This document shows, in pieces, positions 1 to 8,515 of a DNA stretch of 64,000 nucleotides. Positions within the stretch are counted from its first letter, which is position 1, and each line of letters begins with the position of its first letter. Origin of the DNA: an uncultured Oscillospiraceae bacterium. Lineage in GTDB: Bacteria; Bacillota; Clostridia; Oscillospirales; Oscillospiraceae. A program made the translations under genes and the position numbers. The stretch covers positions 1 through 64,000 of the forward strand of contig CAKTEZ010000005.1 in the NCBI GenBank assembly GCA_934553255.1, read 5' to 3'. The notes under the pieces were generated by a model. It was not told the DNA's origin, did no database searches, and worked only from the letters and a program-made list of their open reading frames with translations.

Positions 1-6
1 TCTTTT

Positions 7-82
7 TGGTGCCTCGTCGGGGATTCGAACCCCGGACACCCTGCTTAAAAGGCAGGTGCTCTGCCGACTGAGCTAACGAAGC
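7..82 (-). tRNA. tRNA-Lys (TTT anticodon)
   Basis: Read on the minus strand this folds as a full cloverleaf. The acceptor arms GCTTCGT and ACGAGGC pair, the anticodon loop is CTTTTAA with anticodon TTT between CCTGC/GCAGG, and the T loop is TTCGAAT. The 3' CCA is encoded. It is the last gene of a five-gene minus-strand tRNA cluster as far as the window shows; the transcript may continue past the window edge. Confidence 0.97.
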
Positions 83-149
83 ATGGAGGCGTCTGTAATT
101 TTGTCTGTAAATGAGCTTATATCAAAACGGCGGAGCCGTTCGTTCTTAT

Positions 150-224
150 TGGCAGGGATGGCTGGACTCGAACCAGCGAATGAGGGAGTCAAAGTCCCTT
201 GCCTTACCGCTTGGCTACACCCCT
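150..224 (-). tRNA. tRNA-Gln (TTG anticodon)
   Basis: Minus-strand cloverleaf with acceptor AGGGGTG pairing with CATCCCT, anticodon loop CTTTGAC (anticodon TTG), T loop TTCGAGT and an encoded CCA. It is the fourth gene of the tRNA cluster. Between it and tRNA-Lys the spacer holds only a small AACGGC/GCCGTT hairpin (about 126-140). Confidence 0.97.
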
Positions 225-238
225 ATAAGGGAAAGAAA

Positions 239-264
239 CGGGATCGGGACTATTCCCGATCCCG
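239..264. other. 11-bp perfect hairpin between tRNA-His and tRNA-Gln
   Basis: The arms CGGGATCGGGA (239-249) and TCCCGATCCCG (254-264) pair perfectly around the loop CTAT. On the minus strand it is followed by TTTCTTTCCC, on the plus strand by CTCTTTTT, so neither side has a textbook U tract. It could be a partial attenuator or a processing hairpin within the tRNA transcript. Confidence 0.6.
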
Positions 265-273
265 CTCTTTTTG

Positions 274-350
<77 letters not shown>

Positions 351-402
351 CACATATCTGGTATCACAAGGGAAGCCTCGCCGCAGGCCGCTTTGGGGGA
401 AA

Positions 403-479
403 TGGTACGCCAGAAGGGATTCGAACCCCCGGCCTACTGCTTAGAAGGCAGTTGCTCTATCCTGCTGAGCTACTGGCGC
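403..479 (-). tRNA. tRNA-Arg (TCT anticodon)
   Basis: Minus-strand cloverleaf with acceptor GCGCCAG/CTGGCGT, anticodon loop CTTCTAA (anticodon TCT, reads AGA/AGG) between ACTGC and GCAGT, T loop TTCGAAT, discriminator A and encoded CCA. It is the second gene of the cluster, seven bases after tRNA-Gly. Confidence 0.97.
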
Positions 480-486
480 AAATGGA

Positions 487-561
487 TGGAGCAGGTGACG
501 GGAATCGAACCCGCATCCCCAGCTTGGAAGGCTGGTGCCCTGGCCATTGTGCTACACCTGC
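487..561 (-). tRNA. tRNA-Gly (TCC anticodon)
   Basis: Minus-strand cloverleaf with acceptor GCAGGTG/CACCTGC, anticodon loop CTTCCAA (anticodon TCC), T loop TTCGATT and encoded CCA. It is the first gene of the tRNA operon, about 30 bases downstream of a consensus promoter. Confidence 0.97.
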
Positions 562-591
562 AAGAGCCCTCCGCAACCTGTCAGCTTTTGC

Positions 592-620
592 ATGATAGCA
601 CGGAAGCGTTCCGCTGTCAA
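592..620 (-). promoter_or_regulatory. Promoter of the minus-strand tRNA operon
   Basis: On the minus strand a TTGACA box (plus coordinates 615-620) and a TATCAT box (592-597) are separated by exactly 17 bases. tRNA-Gly begins about 30 bases downstream, which fits a strong housekeeping sigma promoter for stable RNA. Confidence 0.8.
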
Positions 621-680
621 GCAAAATTTCGCTCCGTCGCGGCAAAACGCGTGATTTTCAGCGCTCCGCCGAAAAACTGC

Positions 681-709
681 TTGCAACAGCGCGCAGGTCA
701 TGGTATCAT
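681..709 (+). promoter_or_regulatory. Promoter of tRNA-Ser
   Basis: TTGCAA at 681-686 and TATCAT at 704-709 are separated by 17 bases. The tRNA-Ser gene starts 10 bases after the -10 box, so the transcript would begin almost at the mature 5' end. Confidence 0.7.
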
Positions 710-719
710 AACGAGGTAT

Positions 720-808
720 GCAGCGGTATCGAAGCGGTCATAACGGGGCTGACTCGAAATCAGTTTGAGGGAAACCTCACGTGGGTTCGAATCCCACCCG
801 CTGCGCCA
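720..808 (+). tRNA. tRNA-Ser (CGA anticodon)
   Basis: This is a class II tRNA. Acceptor GCAGCGG/CCGCTGC, anticodon loop CTCGAAA (anticodon CGA), a long variable arm closed by TTGAGG/CCTCA, T loop TTCGAAT, discriminator G and encoded CCA. The long variable arm and anticodon identify serine. It is divergent from the tRNA-Gly operon and immediately followed by a strong terminator. Confidence 0.97.
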
Positions 809-812
809 GCGA

Positions 813-845
813 AGAGAGGCGTCGTTCCGGCGTCTCTCTTTTTTT
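813..845 (+). terminator. Rho-independent terminator of tRNA-Ser
   Basis: An 11-bp stem (AGAGAGGCGTC against GGCGTCTCTCT, with G-T pairs) and the loop GTTCC are followed by a run of seven T. It sits five bases after the tRNA CCA end. Confidence 0.9.
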
Positions 846-974
846 GTCCCCACGCTCTGCATTTCAGGGCGGAAAAGAGTACATTTCACGCCCCCGTTCG
901 GAAAACGCAAAAAAAAGTGCTATGCTGTATTTGTCAGATCATCGCACCCACCTTATTATTCAGGAGGAGAAATC

Positions 975-3299
975 ATGAAGAAACGACTGTTCAGCGCAAT
1001 GCTCTGTCTCGTTCTGGCTTTCACGCTTCTTCCGACAGCGGCACTCGCCGCAGAAACACGGCTCAAGCACCTCGATATTGTCATCGATCTGCCGAAGGCG
1101 GGCGAGCCCTGCGATATGGAAACACAGGTTACTGTGAAGTCCATCAAGAGCGGCAGCATCGACCTGCTCGCCAACGGCTCCGTCTCCATTCCGTATACCA
1201 TATGGATGGGCGACGATGTGGAGACTGAGGACGACGAGTTCCTGTTCCGCGCCGGCACGACCTATCTCGTCACCGTCAAGCTGGACTTTGACATCGCCAA
1301 GGGCTACTGTGCCAACTATAAAATGGTCAGCGGCAGCCCCGTGGTGGGACCGGACAGCTTTTCCGCCACCGTCAACGGCGTACCCGCCACCGTCCGCAGC
1401 AGCGCACCGTATTATACCACCCTGCAGGTCAGCCTGACCATCGAGGGCGACCGGTTTACAGAATCGGAAAAGTCCGAGCTTGCGGTCAAGCAGGAAGAGG
1501 ACGCGGCGGCGCTCGCCGCGTCCTGGCGCGCCATGTACCCCTCGCGCACGCAGGCGGAATCCGACGCACAGGATCTGGACAAGATCTCCAACACCGTGGT
1601 CGTCATGGACGGCTCTGACCGCGAGCAAGGTTATAACCTCGGCTACCTGAGCAGATACAGCAACATCGGCACGCTCATCATGGATGTGGATGACAGCGCC
1701 TTTTACAACAACTATTGCGCCGAGGAATTCACCACGATCATCAAGGACACGCCCTCTATCACGGAGGTATGGCTGAGTCCCAAGTACAGTATCGCCGACT
1801 TTGTCGAGCGTATGGACGCCTCCCTCAGAAGCCCGCTGGACCATTCTCTGCGCTACGAGTCCCGCAGCGACCTGCCCTTCTACACCGCCAAGGCGACGGT
1901 GTTCATTCCCGAATCCATGGTTCCGGAGCTCAAGGAATGTCTTACCCATATTGCCAACCAGTACAAGCTTGTCTACACCGTCAAGACCTACTCCGGCAGC
2001 GACGTCTACGCCGCGCAGAAGGCGGGCGCATCCGCGGCGAAGGATTGGTGCGCCAAGCATGACTTCTCGGCGCAGATCCTCTCCGCCGACCGCGCTTACA
2101 CCTATTCAAGCTGCCAGACATACCCGCTGTGGTACTACTCCTGCTCGCTCTGCGGCAAATGCGAGTACAACCCCAAGCACATCAACGTTGACCTCGAGCT
2201 GTATAAGAGCATCAACGATCTGCATCTGGTCCACAGCACGCTGCTCGCCACGCTGCCCAACGACAGCGCATACGTCGGCGTGAACGCCGCGGGCGAATAT
2301 GTTTACTGGTACAGCTGCGACCTCTGCGGCAAGTCTGAGCGCTACCTTCAGCAGCACCTGACTGCGGAGGACGCCGCCCTCTCCGGCAACGGCGGGACAC
2401 TCGCGCAGTTCCAGGAGGAGGCCAACGCCACCTTGGAAATGCGTGAGACGCTCGCCCTGAGCAGCACCGAGGGGCAAGCCGGAATGTTCACCATGCACAA
2501 GCGCAGCACCGCAAAGGCAAGCGCATGGGCGCAGAGCGATGTGAACCTCGCGCTCAACGACAACCTGCTCGACACCGACCTGCTCGGCAATGATTACACA
2601 AAGAATATCACCCGCCTGCAGTTCTGTTCCGTGGCCGTCCGCCTCGCTGAGGAACTGACCGGCAAGAGCATCGCTCCCGCCCCCGCCAGCACCTTCACGG
2701 ACACCACCAACGCTTATGCGCTCAAGGCCTACGCCGCGGGCATTACGACCGGCACCACCGCCACGACCTTCGACCCCAACGGCACGCTCACGCGCGCGCA
2801 GATGGCGGCGTTCCTTTACCGCACGCTGCGCTATGTCGAGAAGAATTCCGACTACTCCTACACAAGCTACACCTCCAAGCTCTCCTCCTATGCGGACAGC
2901 GCGCAGGTACAGGGCTGGGCAAAGGAGTCTATGGCATTCATGAACGCGCTCGGACTCATCAAGGGTACCACCGCCACCACCCTCAGCCCCAACGGAAAGT
3001 GCACCATCGAGCAGGCGGTCGCCGTCGCCGAGCGCAGCGTCTACGCCCATCTCATCGGCTGGTATCAGGTCGTGACCAGCAATTCCCGCATCCAGACCCT
3101 GCCTGTCGATGGCACCAGCACGAACACCTCGTTCCGCGCAGGCGACTATGTCTGGGCGACCGGCAAGCGTCTTGGCCTCTACAACGAAGATATTGGCGAT
3201 GACTTCAATCTTCCCTATACCTTCCTTCCCGTCGTCAATCCCTATACCCAGCAGGTCGAATATCTCGCCAACTGCGATCTCCGTCCCGTCCGCGGCTGA
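975..3299 (+). CDS. Secreted SLH-domain protein with two Cys-x-x-Cys knuckles
   Basis: Predicted exported, wall-anchored protein of 774 residues, function unknown. Residues 1-26 form a signal peptide (KKR, hydrophobic core, ALA-A cleavage site). Two SLH-type repeats near 570-620 and 638-695 should bind secondary cell-wall polymer; their core motifs read LTRAQ and CTIEQ instead of the usual TRAE. The central part matches no family I recognise. It carries two copies of a WYxCxLCGK-like knuckle near residues 390 and 447, each able to bind metal or form a disulfide. ATG 975 is chosen because AGGAGG lies seven bases upstream and the signal peptide begins here; longer in-frame versions would run back through tRNA-Ser. 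A paralogue with a near-identical leader follows after 20 bases, so the two are probably co-transcribed. A weak TATGCT lies near 920 with no clear -35. Confidence 0.85.
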   Translation: MKKRLFSAMLCLVLAFTLLPTAALAAETRLKHLDIVIDLPKAGEPCDMETQVTVKSIKSGSIDLLANGSVSIPYTIWMGDDVETEDDEFLFRAGTTYLVTVKLDFDIAKGYCANYKMVSGSPVVGPDSFSATVNGVPATVRSSAPYYTTLQVSLTIEGDRFTESEKSELAVKQEEDAAALAASWRAMYPSRTQAESDAQDLDKISNTVVVMDGSDREQGYNLGYLSRYSNIGTLIMDVDDSAFYNNYCAEEFTTIIKDTPSITEVWLSPKYSIADFVERMDASLRSPLDHSLRYESRSDLPFYTAKATVFIPESMVPELKECLTHIANQYKLVYTVKTYSGSDVYAAQKAGASAAKDWCAKHDFSAQILSADRAYTYSSCQTYPLWYYSCSLCGKCEYNPKHINVDLELYKSINDLHLVHSTLLATLPNDSAYVGVNAAGEYVYWYSCDLCGKSERYLQQHLTAEDAALSGNGGTLAQFQEEANATLEMRETLALSSTEGQAGMFTMHKRSTAKASAWAQSDVNLALNDNLLDTDLLGNDYTKNITRLQFCSVAVRLAEELTGKSIAPAPASTFTDTTNAYALKAYAAGITTGTTATTFDPNGTLTRAQMAAFLYRTLRYVEKNSDYSYTSYTSKLSSYADSAQVQGWAKESMAFMNALGLIKGTTATTLSPNGKCTIEQAVAVAERSVYAHLIGWYQVVTSNSRIQTLPVDGTSTNTSFRAGDYVWATGKRLGLYNEDIGDDFNLPYTFLPVVNPYTQQVEYLANCDLRPVRG

Positions 3300-3319
3300 G
3301 TGCAGAGGAGGTCTGTTTC

Positions 3320-5878
3320 ATGAAAAAGCGTTTTCTAAGTGTCCTGCTGAGCCTCGTGCTGGCGCTGACGCTGCTTCCCGCCCCCGTCTCGGCGGCGAGC
3401 AAAAGCATTTCCTCGATCGCCGCGCCCAAGCTCACGCTGGACGAAAATAAGATGCCGGTGCTGACCTCGGGCCTGAGCGGCACGGCGCATTGCACGGTGG
3501 AGTCCATCGTGTACGACCCCGCCGGTCCGGTCGCCGACTACACCTGGTTCAGCGCCACCGTGACCTACGCCGCCAAGGACGGCTGCACCTTCGCAAGCGG
3601 TCTCAAGGCACGCTTTGGCTCGAAATGCGCCTCAGAGCTTGTGAGCAACAGCGGCTCGCAGGCGGTCGTGACCTACTATGCGTGGAGCCGGCTCGACGAT
3701 CATTCCGCCGTCACACAGGGAATGAAGGACTATTATAAGGCGCACGAGAACGACACCGCCAACAGCCGCACGCCCCTTGCTACCGGCAGGAAGTTCGATC
3801 CCATCGCCGAACAGCACCCCGATGTCACCGGCTACCACACCGCGCGCGTATATAAATACCCCGCCGTGGTACGCAATGCCGTGGTCGGCGATCTGCCGGA
3901 GACCGTGAAGATTTACGACCTGCACGCCGAACAGCTCATTTCCGGCGTGACGGGGCAGTGGTATCTTGTCGGCTGCGGCAACCGGCTCGGCTTCGTTCCC
4001 GCCGCGTGCGTCACCGGCGTAACGACCGGCGGCACGACCGACGACTCCTCCGGCAGCACGACCGGCGGCGGCACAAATACCGGCGCATGGGCAGATGCCC
4101 CCGGCGTGTGGAGAGTCAGCGACTACTCCTTTGCGGGCGGCTCCGGCACGAAGGAGGACCCCTACCTTATCTCCACCGCCGACCAGCTCAACGCGGTGCG
4201 CCGCGGAATGGATAAGCACTACAAGCTCATTGCCGACATCGACCTCTCCTCGTGGGGCAACTGGACGCCTCTCGGCGGCAACCCCGCCTACGAGTACAAC
4301 GGCCGCGACTGCGTTCGCTTCACCGGCTCTCTCAACGGCAACGGCCATGTTATCTCCGGCATGACCATCGTGGATCATCGCGGGCAGCTCTACAACGAGG
4401 GCGATTTCGTCCACCGCTGCTACGGTCTGTTCAACAACATCTGGAACTCCGAGTTCATCTACGAAGCGCACCAGGATAAGCTTTACGAAAACGACTCGTA
4501 CAACAACATCTGGGATCTCGGCATCGTGAACTATACCATCGACCTGAGCTATACGGACATTGCCAACAATGTCCACATCGACATCGGCGCGCTGAGCGCG
4601 TTCATGTCCAACTCGCGTGTCTCCAACTGCTACGCCTCCGGCGGCAGCATCCGCGTGCAGCTCGGCGGCGGCGCGCCGCAGGTCTATGTCGGCGGCCTGG
4701 TGTCCAATGTCGGCAACTCCGCCTTTGTGGACTGCTACAACGCCTCGCCCATCACCGTCAACACCTTCGACGGCGCGGGCGTGGGTGAAAAGCGCGTGCA
4801 GGCGGGCGGCATTGCCAACAGCATCACCTACTGCTGGATCTTCCGCTGCTTCAACACCGGCGACATCACCGTTCCCTTCTCCGCCGGCGTGGCGCTGGAC
4901 TCCATGGCCTGCGGCATCGTCGACACGCAGGACCACGGCGATCTGCCCGGCGTCTACGGTTACACGCGCACGGGTACCAGCTACCTCAAGGACTGCTACA
5001 ACACCGGCAACATGACCGGCAACATGGCGTTCGGTCTGCTGGGTTATGCGTATGTGGACGTTTTCATCGAAAACTGCTACAGCGTGGGTACGCTGAAGGT
5101 GGACTCCATGGCGGAAAAGGGCGGCACCGATTCGTCTGCGAACGACATTGCCTCCACCAGCGAAGGCTACAGCTCTCTCAAGGGCAACCGCACGCACAAC
5201 GGCGTGAAGGTCGTCTCCGGCGACGCATGGCAGAATTCCGCGAAGTTGGGGCGCAAGGTCCTCAAGTCCCACCCCGAAGACGCGCTGGGTCTTACGAAGC
5301 CCGCCGCAGCGACCGTGGGCGGCTTCCGCGACGTGAAGGGCGCCGACTACTTTGCCGACCCCGTTCTGTGGGCGGTGAAGCGCAGCATCACCAACGGCAC
5401 CGGCGACGGCACCACCTTCTCCCCCAACGAGAAATGCACCCGCGGCCAGATCCTCACCTTTGTCTGGCGCGCCGTCGGCTCGCCGGAACCGACCATTTCC
5501 AATCCCTACTCCGACGTGAAGCCAAGCAGCTTCTTCTATAAACCCGCTCTCTGGGCGTATGAAAAGGGTATGTTCTCCGACGCCGTTTTCAACGGAAACA
5601 CCCCCTGCACCCGCAGCGAAGCCGTCACCTACCTCTACAAGGGTACCGGCGCCGACGCGATGGGGCAGTTCCTCTCGACGGGCTTCACCGACGTGTCCGC
5701 CTCCGCGCCCTATGCCAACGCGGTCAACTGGGCGGTGTTCGCCAAGGTCACCAACGGCGTGAGCGCCAACCGGTTCGGTCCGAACGAGACCTGCACCCGT
5801 GGTCAGATCGTCACCTTCCTGTGGCGCGCGCAGCGCTATCAGGCGCTTTTGGATGACTGGTGGATGACGCAGGATTGA
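3320..5878 (+). CDS. Secreted SLH protein with SH3-like and beta-helix (GLUG-type) regions
   Basis: Exported 852-residue surface protein. A signal peptide (about 1-25) nearly copies that of the upstream SLH gene. Around 170-235 a segment resembles a bacterial SH3 domain (paired YKYP and YLVGCGNRLGF-type strands). A Gly/Thr/Ser-rich linker follows. Residues about 270-620 begin with a GTKEDPYLIS-type entry and contain NGNGHVISGMTI, the pattern of GLUG/right-handed beta-helix repeats seen in adhesins and polysaccharide-binding proteins. Three SLH repeats (about 667-725, 730-785, 790-850) close the protein, each with a CTRGQ- or CTRSE-type core. The start has a GAGGAGG site. The two genes look like a duplicated surface-protein pair with different outward-facing modules. 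Ligand unknown. Confidence 0.85.
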   Translation: MKKRFLSVLLSLVLALTLLPAPVSAASKSISSIAAPKLTLDENKMPVLTSGLSGTAHCTVESIVYDPAGPVADYTWFSATVTYAAKDGCTFASGLKARFGSKCASELVSNSGSQAVVTYYAWSRLDDHSAVTQGMKDYYKAHENDTANSRTPLATGRKFDPIAEQHPDVTGYHTARVYKYPAVVRNAVVGDLPETVKIYDLHAEQLISGVTGQWYLVGCGNRLGFVPAACVTGVTTGGTTDDSSGSTTGGGTNTGAWADAPGVWRVSDYSFAGGSGTKEDPYLISTADQLNAVRRGMDKHYKLIADIDLSSWGNWTPLGGNPAYEYNGRDCVRFTGSLNGNGHVISGMTIVDHRGQLYNEGDFVHRCYGLFNNIWNSEFIYEAHQDKLYENDSYNNIWDLGIVNYTIDLSYTDIANNVHIDIGALSAFMSNSRVSNCYASGGSIRVQLGGGAPQVYVGGLVSNVGNSAFVDCYNASPITVNTFDGAGVGEKRVQAGGIANSITYCWIFRCFNTGDITVPFSAGVALDSMACGIVDTQDHGDLPGVYGYTRTGTSYLKDCYNTGNMTGNMAFGLLGYAYVDVFIENCYSVGTLKVDSMAEKGGTDSSANDIASTSEGYSSLKGNRTHNGVKVVSGDAWQNSAKLGRKVLKSHPEDALGLTKPAAATVGGFRDVKGADYFADPVLWAVKRSITNGTGDGTTFSPNEKCTRGQILTFVWRAVGSPEPTISNPYSDVKPSSFFYKPALWAYEKGMFSDAVFNGNTPCTRSEAVTYLYKGTGADAMGQFLSTGFTDVSASAPYANAVNWAVFAKVTNGVSANRFGPNETCTRGQIVTFLWRAQRYQALLDDWWMTQD

Positions 5879-5902
5879 TCCTGTGATCCAAGCACAACAG
5901 AA

Positions 5903-5940
5903 AGAGACACGCTTTATGCGTGTCTCTCTCTCGGTTTTTC
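5903..5940. terminator. Terminator between the SLH pair and the ThrE-like gene
   Basis: AGAGACACGC (5903-5912) pairs perfectly with GCGTGTCTCT (5918-5927) around TTTAT. On the plus strand a T run follows at 5935-5939. It lies between convergent genes and may serve both. Confidence 0.8.
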
Positions 5941-5948
5941 CGTATGCT

Positions 5949-7178
5949 TTACCGGTTCGCTCCGCGGCCGCGCAGCATTGCGAGCAGCCGCACAAGCGAG
6001 GAAACGAGTAAAATCGCCGCAGCGATGCTCCCGGCAATGCCCGCCGTCTGCAGGCCCTTGTGCAGCGCGAGCTGAACGCTCCCGTTCAGACCGAAGCTCA
6101 TCGTATAATAGATACCCGCGCCGGGCAGCAGCGGCACGATGGAAATGACCTGATACGAGGTGACGGGATATTTCCGCATTCTCGCCATGCCCTCGGCATA
6201 GGCGGCGGCGACCGCCGTGGCAAAAAAATTCGCCCCATATGTGCCGCAGCCGAGCGAAAGGCACAGCAGATACGTCAGCCATGTGAGTACGCCGCCCGCG
6301 GCGCAGAGAATGCTGCCCCAGCCATGGACGTTGAAGAGCAGGAAAAAGCCCGTGCAGGCCACGCCGGTCGCAAGGCCCTGCACCCACACGGGATAGCTGA
6401 GCATGCTGGCCGTCGTCCAGCCGTAAATGGGCGCAGTGATGTGCCACGCCGCCGCGGTCCCCATCGCGATCGCGAGCGCCGAGAGCAGCACCTGCACCAC
6501 GCGGTTGATGCCGGAGTTCGTGTCGCCATAGATAATGTCGCGCATGGAGTTGGTGATGAGCAGTCCCGGGACAAGGAGCATCAGCGCGCCGATGATGACC
6601 GCGTCGGGATAGTCCGCCCAGCCGAATGCCGCCGCCAGATACGCGGGCGTCGCCATGGCGAACGCGGCGGCGATCGTGCTGAAAAACGGGTTGACCTCCA
6701 CGCGGTCGAGCCAGCGCGTCACAAAGCCGATGATAAGACCCATCAGGCCCGCCCACAGGCTGTCGCGCAGCGTGCCGCCGAACACGGGACAGAAACCCGC
6801 CGCGGCGAGAAAATTGCCGAGGTAATAAAGCGGCGTCCCGTAGCGGCGGCGGGAGGCCATCGTCTCGCGCAGCCACGCCGCGGCCTCAGCCGGTTCCGGC
6901 GTTTCCGCGCAGATGCGGCGCGAGAGCGCGTTGAGCCGCTCCACCGCGTCCAGATCGTTCCCGTGGAAGCCGACGCGCTTCATGACCATCAGCGGCTTGC
7001 CGTTGTCCGCCTCCAGACTGACCATGACGCAGTTTGGAATGGCAAAGGTCTCGCACTCCACACCGTAGGCCCACAGCACGCGCCGCATCGTTTCCTCCAC
7101 GCGGAAGGTCTCCGCGCCGCTCACGGCGAGATCGTAGCCGATCTCCGCCGCCAGATTGGTCAAAAGATAGTAGTCCAT
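5949..7178 (-). CDS. Threonine/serine exporter family protein (ThrE-like)
   Basis: Inner-membrane protein of 409 residues resembling the ThrE/YjjP-YjjB family, proton-driven exporters of threonine, serine and, in YjjPB, dicarboxylates. The N-terminal half (about 10-245) has the soluble start typical of DUF1212 (an AVSGAETFRVEETM region) followed by hydrophobic segments and a GDTNSGINR motif. The C-terminal half (about 260-395) adds four to five more membrane spans. Both halves, separate YjjP and YjjB in some bacteria, are fused here, as is common. ATG 7178 is preferred over an upstream in-frame GTG at 7184, because the GTG overlaps the GGAGAGG ribosome-binding site that serves the ATG. Substrate cannot be told from sequence. 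Confidence 0.85.
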   Translation of the reverse strand: MDYYLLTNLAAEIGYDLAVSGAETFRVEETMRRVLWAYGVECETFAIPNCVMVSLEADNGKPLMVMKRVGFHGNDLDAVERLNALSRRICAETPEPAEAAAWLRETMASRRRYGTPLYYLGNFLAAAGFCPVFGGTLRDSLWAGLMGLIIGFVTRWLDRVEVNPFFSTIAAAFAMATPAYLAAAFGWADYPDAVIIGALMLLVPGLLITNSMRDIIYGDTNSGINRVVQVLLSALAIAMGTAAAWHITAPIYGWTTASMLSYPVWVQGLATGVACTGFFLLFNVHGWGSILCAAGGVLTWLTYLLCLSLGCGTYGANFFATAVAAAYAEGMARMRKYPVTSYQVISIVPLLPGAGIYYTMSFGLNGSVQLALHKGLQTAGIAGSIAAAILLVSSLVRLLAMLRGRGANR

Positions 7179-7219
7179 AAGCACCTCTCCAGTCGCCGTT
7201 CCGCCGAATGGCGGGCATT

Positions 7220-7248
7220 ATCTTACTGCCAAAGTATTCCCCTGTCAA
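7220..7248 (-). promoter_or_regulatory. Promoter of the ThrE-like gene
   Basis: On the minus strand TTGACA (plus 7243-7248) lies 17 bases from TAAGAT (7220-7225), about 40 bases upstream of the ATG at 7178. Confidence 0.6.
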
Positions 7249-7343
7249 GACGGAGAAACGCGGGCGATCTTCGTTCCGCGCGGACCACCGGAGCCGCGAA
7301 ATGCCCTTTCAGCGGAAAATTTCGGAAAAAGCGGGACAAAGGC

Positions 7344-7371
7344 TTGACTTTGCGTTCTTTTTTTGTATAAT
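7344..7371 (+). promoter_or_regulatory. Promoter of rpsF-ssb-rpsR
   Basis: TTGACT at 7344-7349 and a perfect TATAAT at 7366-7371 are separated by 16 bases, with the extended TG just before the -10. It is one of the best promoters in the window, as expected for a ribosomal protein operon. Confidence 0.85.
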
Positions 7372-7380
7372 AGTAGAGCT

Positions 7381-7455
7381 TGTGGTCTGTCCACAGGTAT
7401 ATCCTTGCTCACACGAAGGCGTGTGGGCCATCAGTCCAAAAGGAGGTGCAAGAAA
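7381..7455 (+). promoter_or_regulatory. 5' leader of rpsF with two hairpins
   Basis: The roughly 75-base leader contains TGTGG/CCACA (7381-7395) and CACAC/GTGTG (7410-7425) hairpins before an AGGAGGTG site. In many bacteria the S6:S18 complex represses this operon through a leader motif containing a CCG bulge. I do not see that motif here, so autoregulation through these hairpins is only a possibility. Confidence 0.4.
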
Positions 7456-7752
7456 TTGGCTAAGATTTCCGCTAACTATGAGGTCGTTTTCATCATCGAC
7501 CCCGCACAGGGTGAGGAAGGCGTTGCCGCGCTGACCGAGAAGTTCAAGACCCTGGTGGAGCAGAACAGCTCCGCGATGGAAGTGGAGGAGTGGGGCAAGC
7601 GCAAGCTCGCTTACGCGATCAACTACATTACCGAAGGCTACTATGTGTTGATCTCCTTCACCAGCGCGCCCGAGTTCCCCAAGGAGCTGGACCGTATCCT
7701 TCGCATTACCGACGGCGTTATCCGTTCCATGATCGTCTGCAAGGACGAATAA
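7456..7752 (+). CDS. rpsF: 30S ribosomal protein bS6
   Basis: Ribosomal protein S6 of 98 residues, which binds S18 on the platform of the 30S subunit. The sequence has the S6 pattern: NYEVVFIIDP start, the EEWGKRKLAYAI strand, the EGYYVL strand and the LDRILRI helix. The start is TTG 7456, the only candidate placed correctly (six bases) after AGGAGGTGC; the open frame extends further upstream but into the leader and promoter. First gene of the classic rpsF-ssb-rpsR operon. Confidence 0.97.
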   Translation: MAKISANYEVVFIIDPAQGEEGVAALTEKFKTLVEQNSSAMEVEEWGKRKLAYAINYITEGYYVLISFTSAPEFPKELDRILRITDGVIRSMIVCKDE

Positions 7753-7764
7753 GGAGGAAAGAAC

Positions 7765-8208
7765 ATGTCACTCAACCGCGTCGTTATCATGGGCCGTCTG
7801 ACCCGTGACCCCGAGCTGCGCCGCACGCAGACCGGAACGGCCGTGACTTCCTTCTCCCTCGCCGTGGACCGCGACTTCAAAAACCGCGAAAGCGGCGAAA
7901 AGGCGACGGATTTCATTGACGTCGTTGCCTGGCGCCAGACCGCTGAATTTGTCTGCCAGTATATGGCCAAGGGCCGCATGGCCGTGGTCGAGGGCCGGCT
8001 CCAGATCCGCGACTGGAAGGATAAGGACGGCAACAACCGCCGCAGCGCGGAGGTCGTTGCCGACAACGTGTATTTCGGCGACAGCAAGCGCGACGGAGCC
8101 TCCGGCGGCGATACGCCTCCGGCTTATGGCTCTCCCGCTTCCACCTATTCCGCCCCTGCGGGCGGCGGCTTCGCCGAGATCGAAGAGGACGGGGAGCTCC
8201 CGTTCTGA
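7765..8208 (+). CDS. ssb: Single-stranded DNA-binding protein
   Basis: SSB of 147 residues, a homotetrameric OB-fold protein that coats ssDNA at replication forks and recruits partner proteins. The OB fold covers about residues 1-105 (NRVVIMGRLTRDPELR start, FIDVVAWRQTAEF strand). A short Gly/Pro/Ala-rich linker follows. The acidic C-terminal tip ends in GELPF, the equivalent of the DDDIPF peptide that docks repair and replication proteins. AAGGAGGAA lies before the ATG. The gene starts 12 bases after rpsF, giving translation-coupled spacing. Confidence 0.97.
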   Translation: MSLNRVVIMGRLTRDPELRRTQTGTAVTSFSLAVDRDFKNRESGEKATDFIDVVAWRQTAEFVCQYMAKGRMAVVEGRLQIRDWKDKDGNNRRSAEVVADNVYFGDSKRDGASGGDTPPAYGSPASTYSAPAGGGFAEIEEDGELPF

Positions 8209-8235
8209 CCCAATACTAATAAGGAGGATACTTCC

Positions 8236-8496
8236 ATGGCTATGGAACGCGAAAACAAGACCCCTCGCGCCGGTGCTCCCGCCAATCGCAAGCGCCGCAA
8301 GGTCTGCCAGTTCTGCGTTGACAAGTGCGAATATATCGACTACAAGGATGCCGCCAAGCTGCGCCGCTTCATTTCCGAGCGCTCCAAGATCCTGCCCCGC
8401 AGGACCACCGGCACCTGTGCCATGCATCAGCGTCAGCTGACCGAGGCCATCAAGCGCGCCCGTCAGATCGCTCTGCTGCCCTTCGTCACCGAATAA
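8236..8496 (+). CDS. rpsR: 30S ribosomal protein bS18
   Basis: S18 of 86 residues, partner of S6 on the 30S platform. The core has the family signature [22 protein letters not shown] followed by TCAMHQR. A Cys-x-x-Cys-x3-Cys cluster near residues 26-33 marks the zinc-binding (C+) version of S18. Last gene of the operon, closed by a 12-bp terminator hairpin. Confidence 0.97.
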   Translation: MAMERENKTPRAGAPANRKRRKVCQFCVDKCEYIDYKDAAKLRRFISERSKILPRRTTGTCAMHQRQLTEAIKRARQIALLPFVTE

Positions 8497-8515
8497 GGCA
8501 CTCTGTTTACAAAAA

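Noticed and set aside
3632..6037. An 801-codon open frame on the minus strand opposite the second SLH gene.
   Set aside because: The plus-strand protein has a signal peptide and three SLH repeats; the antisense translation is low-complexity His/Ala/Gly-rich and lacks a ribosome-binding site.
7372..7455. S6:S18 autoregulatory leader motif before rpsF.
   Set aside because: Two hairpins exist, but I cannot find the CCG-containing bulge that defines the known motif; kept only as an unassigned leader.
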